DNA from: Arenibacter sp. ARW7G5Y1
Lineage (GTDB): Bacteria > Bacteroidota > Bacteroidia > Flavobacteriales > Flavobacteriaceae
Reading direction: 5' to 3'
NCBI RefSeq assembly: GCF_003201775.1
Contig: NZ_QJJZ01000009.1
Coordinates: forward strand, 164,247-228,246
DNA: 64,000 bases
Shown: positions 63,169 to 64,000 of the stretch, piece by piece
How positions within the stretch are numbered: position 1 is the stretch's first letter
Layout of the letters: every line of letters begins with the position of its first letter
Made by a program: the position numbers and the translations under genes
The notes under the pieces: generated by a model
Databases searched by the model: none
What the model was told of the DNA's origin: nothing
What the model saw: only the letters and a program-made list of their open reading frames with translations

Positions 63169-63753
63169 ATGAGTCAGACTTGGTACGAGTGCAAGGTAAA
63201 ATATAGAAAAACACATGAAACTGGGGAACAGAAAGTAACAACGGAAACTTATTTGTTGGATGCGTTATCCTATACCGAAGCGGAGAGCAGAATAAATGAA
63301 GAGATGGCCGCTTATACCAGTGAAGAATTCTTGATCACCAATATAAAAGTCGCGAACTTTTCGGAGGTGCATCCTTTTGAGAATTCCGATCGATGGTTTA
63401 AATCAAAGGTGGCTTTAATTGCCTTTGACGAGAATAGTGGTAAGGAAAAAAAAACCAATACTTATTTATTGGTACAGGCCAATGATGTAAAGGAGGCCTA
63501 TGACAATACCATACAGGCCATGAAAGGTACCATGGGCGATTACACTATTCCTGTAATATCGGAATCTCCGATCATGGATGTATTTCCCTATTTTTCAGGC
63601 GAAGAAGGGGATATGGACCAATTGGAAAAGTTCAATGCCCTAAAGGCTTCAACTTCGGAATCCAACGAACTTAATGAAAATTTGGAAGCCTTGGATGCTT
63701 TTGAAAACGAAGAAGCCCTGGCAGTTGGAGCTGTAGGTGGGGAGGAAGAGTAG
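63169..63753 (+). CDS. DUF4494 domain-containing protein
   Basis: The 194-residue cytosolic protein has the DUF4494 domain at about 4-145: WYECKVKYRKTHETGEQKVT, TYLLDALSYTEAESRINEEM, NIKVANFSEVHPFENSDRWF, KKTNTYLLVQANDVKEAYDN and SESPIMDVFPYF. The remaining 50 residues are acidic and low in complexity (about 150-194, ending GGEEE). The domain occurs widely in Bacteroidota with no known role. It is monocistronic and followed by a terminator after 28 bp. Confidence 0.88.
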   Translation: MSQTWYECKVKYRKTHETGEQKVTTETYLLDALSYTEAESRINEEMAAYTSEEFLITNIKVANFSEVHPFENSDRWFKSKVALIAFDENSGKEKKTNTYLLVQANDVKEAYDNTIQAMKGTMGDYTIPVISESPIMDVFPYFSGEEGDMDQLEKFNALKASTSESNELNENLEALDAFENEEALAVGAVGGEEE

Positions 63754-63781
63754 TCCAATATTCTTGGGATAAATAATGTAG

Positions 63782-63822
63782 AGGTCGTCTAAAAACTAAT
63801 TAGGCGACCTTTTATTTTTCGG
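63782..63822 (+). terminator. Rho-independent terminator after DUF4494 gene
   Basis: AGGTCGTCTAA (63782-63792) and TTAGGCGACCT (63800-63810) pair with one T-G wobble, loop of 7 nt, followed by TTTATTTTT. The distance from the stop is 28 bp. The same hairpin could in principle be an insertion-element end, but its position fits a terminator better. Confidence 0.8.
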
Positions 63823-63898
63823 TTTTTCTGATATTATTTTGAACTTGCTTTGTTTATCAGGTAATTTTAGTGGTTAGCTTAATGGGGCAAAGCGATTC

Positions 63899-64000
63899 CT
63901 ACATCGCCAAGCTCACTTTTTTAAGGTTATGTGCCATTGCAATGAGCCCTATTTCCGTTTCCACCTTATCAAGACCTCTTAGCATGAACCTTTTAAAGTT
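63899..64000 (-). mobile_element. C-terminus of IS1182-type transposase, truncated by window edge
   Basis: The minus-strand frame entering at 64000 reads FKRFMLRGLDKVETEIGLIA, then MAHNLKKVSLAM, ending at TAG 63899-63901. This is the conserved tail of IS1182-family transposases (R-G-L-x-K-V-x-x-E-x-G-L-x-A-x-A-H-N-L-K-K). The rest of the transposase lies outside the window. The element's end should be between 63823 and 63898, but I cannot define its inverted repeat. Confidence 0.8.

Noticed and set aside
63782..63810. Hairpin as IS1182 terminal inverted repeat
   Set aside because: It has a T-run and lies 28 bp after the DUF4494 stop, which fits a terminator; no matching second end is visible in the window.
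1..64000. Search for CRISPR arrays, tRNA/rRNA genes, toxin-antitoxin or phage-defence clusters
   Set aside because: No repeat-spacer pattern, tRNA-like fold or recognisable defence gene was seen; the GIY-YIG-like protein alone does not make a defence locus.

Overview
The window looks like a chromosomal segment of a low-GC, probably marine member of the Flavobacteriaceae (Maribacter/Arenibacter/Zobellia type). The placement is inferred from gene content: a secreted GH105 hydrolase, a heparinase II/III-type lyase, a sialate O-acetylesterase, Tat-exported Gfo/Idh/MocA oxidoreductases, a DUF1080 protein, Bacteroidota-style Crp/Fnr and hybrid PAS histidine kinase proteins, DUF4494, and AT-rich leaders mostly lacking a clear Shine-Dalgarno. 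I see no tRNA, rRNA, CRISPR array or prophage, and no SusC/SusD pair.

Layout. 1-5.6 kb: truncated amidohydrolase, small membrane protein plus VOC protein, a SigZ-type sigma factor preceded by a 37-residue metallothionein-like gene too short for most gene callers, a DUF2914 membrane protein, GH105 and an ACT protein. 5.7-9.4 kb: Tat-exported oxidoreductase, small membrane protein, a DUF4256 pseudogene with three lesions and an unknown anchored protein. 9.5-15.5 kb: acetyltransferase, MFS transporter, then a tight minus-strand operon (Crp/Fnr regulator, secreted cyclase-family hydrolase, YdcZ-type transporter, GNAT, nitroreductase, CHMI-type isomerase). 15.9-25.2 kb: membrane protein, methyltransferase, universal stress protein, SDR plus nitrilase, truncated lipoprotein, GrpB, GNAT, a degraded class III nucleotide cyclase, rlmF and a sialate O-acetylesterase. 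25.7-33.7 kb: SulP transporter, DUF4174, MscS channel, polysaccharide deacetylase, GIY-YIG-like protein, second Tat-exported oxidoreductase, LpxR-like protein.

33.8-44 kb holds hypothetical proteins (one resembling CTP-dependent riboflavin kinases, one with cassette-like borders), a hybrid sensor kinase, a lipoprotein TIM-barrel hydrolase, a methyltransferase and an Ldh-family dehydrogenase. 44-52.6 kb is a glycan-type locus: BAAT-like hydrolase, heparinase-type lyase and a propeller-like protein on the minus strand, facing a two-domain esterase, an alpha/alpha-barrel lipoprotein and a Dabb protein on the plus strand. 52.6-56.6 kb holds a 2-hydroxyacid dehydrogenase and an Lrp regulator divergent from tdh-kbl, the threonine-to-glycine pathway. 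56.7-63.8 kb holds a PNPOx-type protein, a MarR-YgjV pair facing a secreted His-rich propeller protein across two copies of a palindromic operator, DUF1080, an exported methyltransferase, a secreted unknown and DUF4494. The window ends in the C-terminus of an IS1182-type transposase.

The most notable items are the metallothionein-like gene and Cys-tailed SigZ pair, the duplicated GTAAC-TG-GTTAC operator at marR, a 56-bp interspersed repeat present three times (one copy lacking exactly one 12-bp internal unit), the tandem two-active-site esterase, the methyltransferase with a signal peptide, and the two pseudogenes recognisable only by reading across frames.
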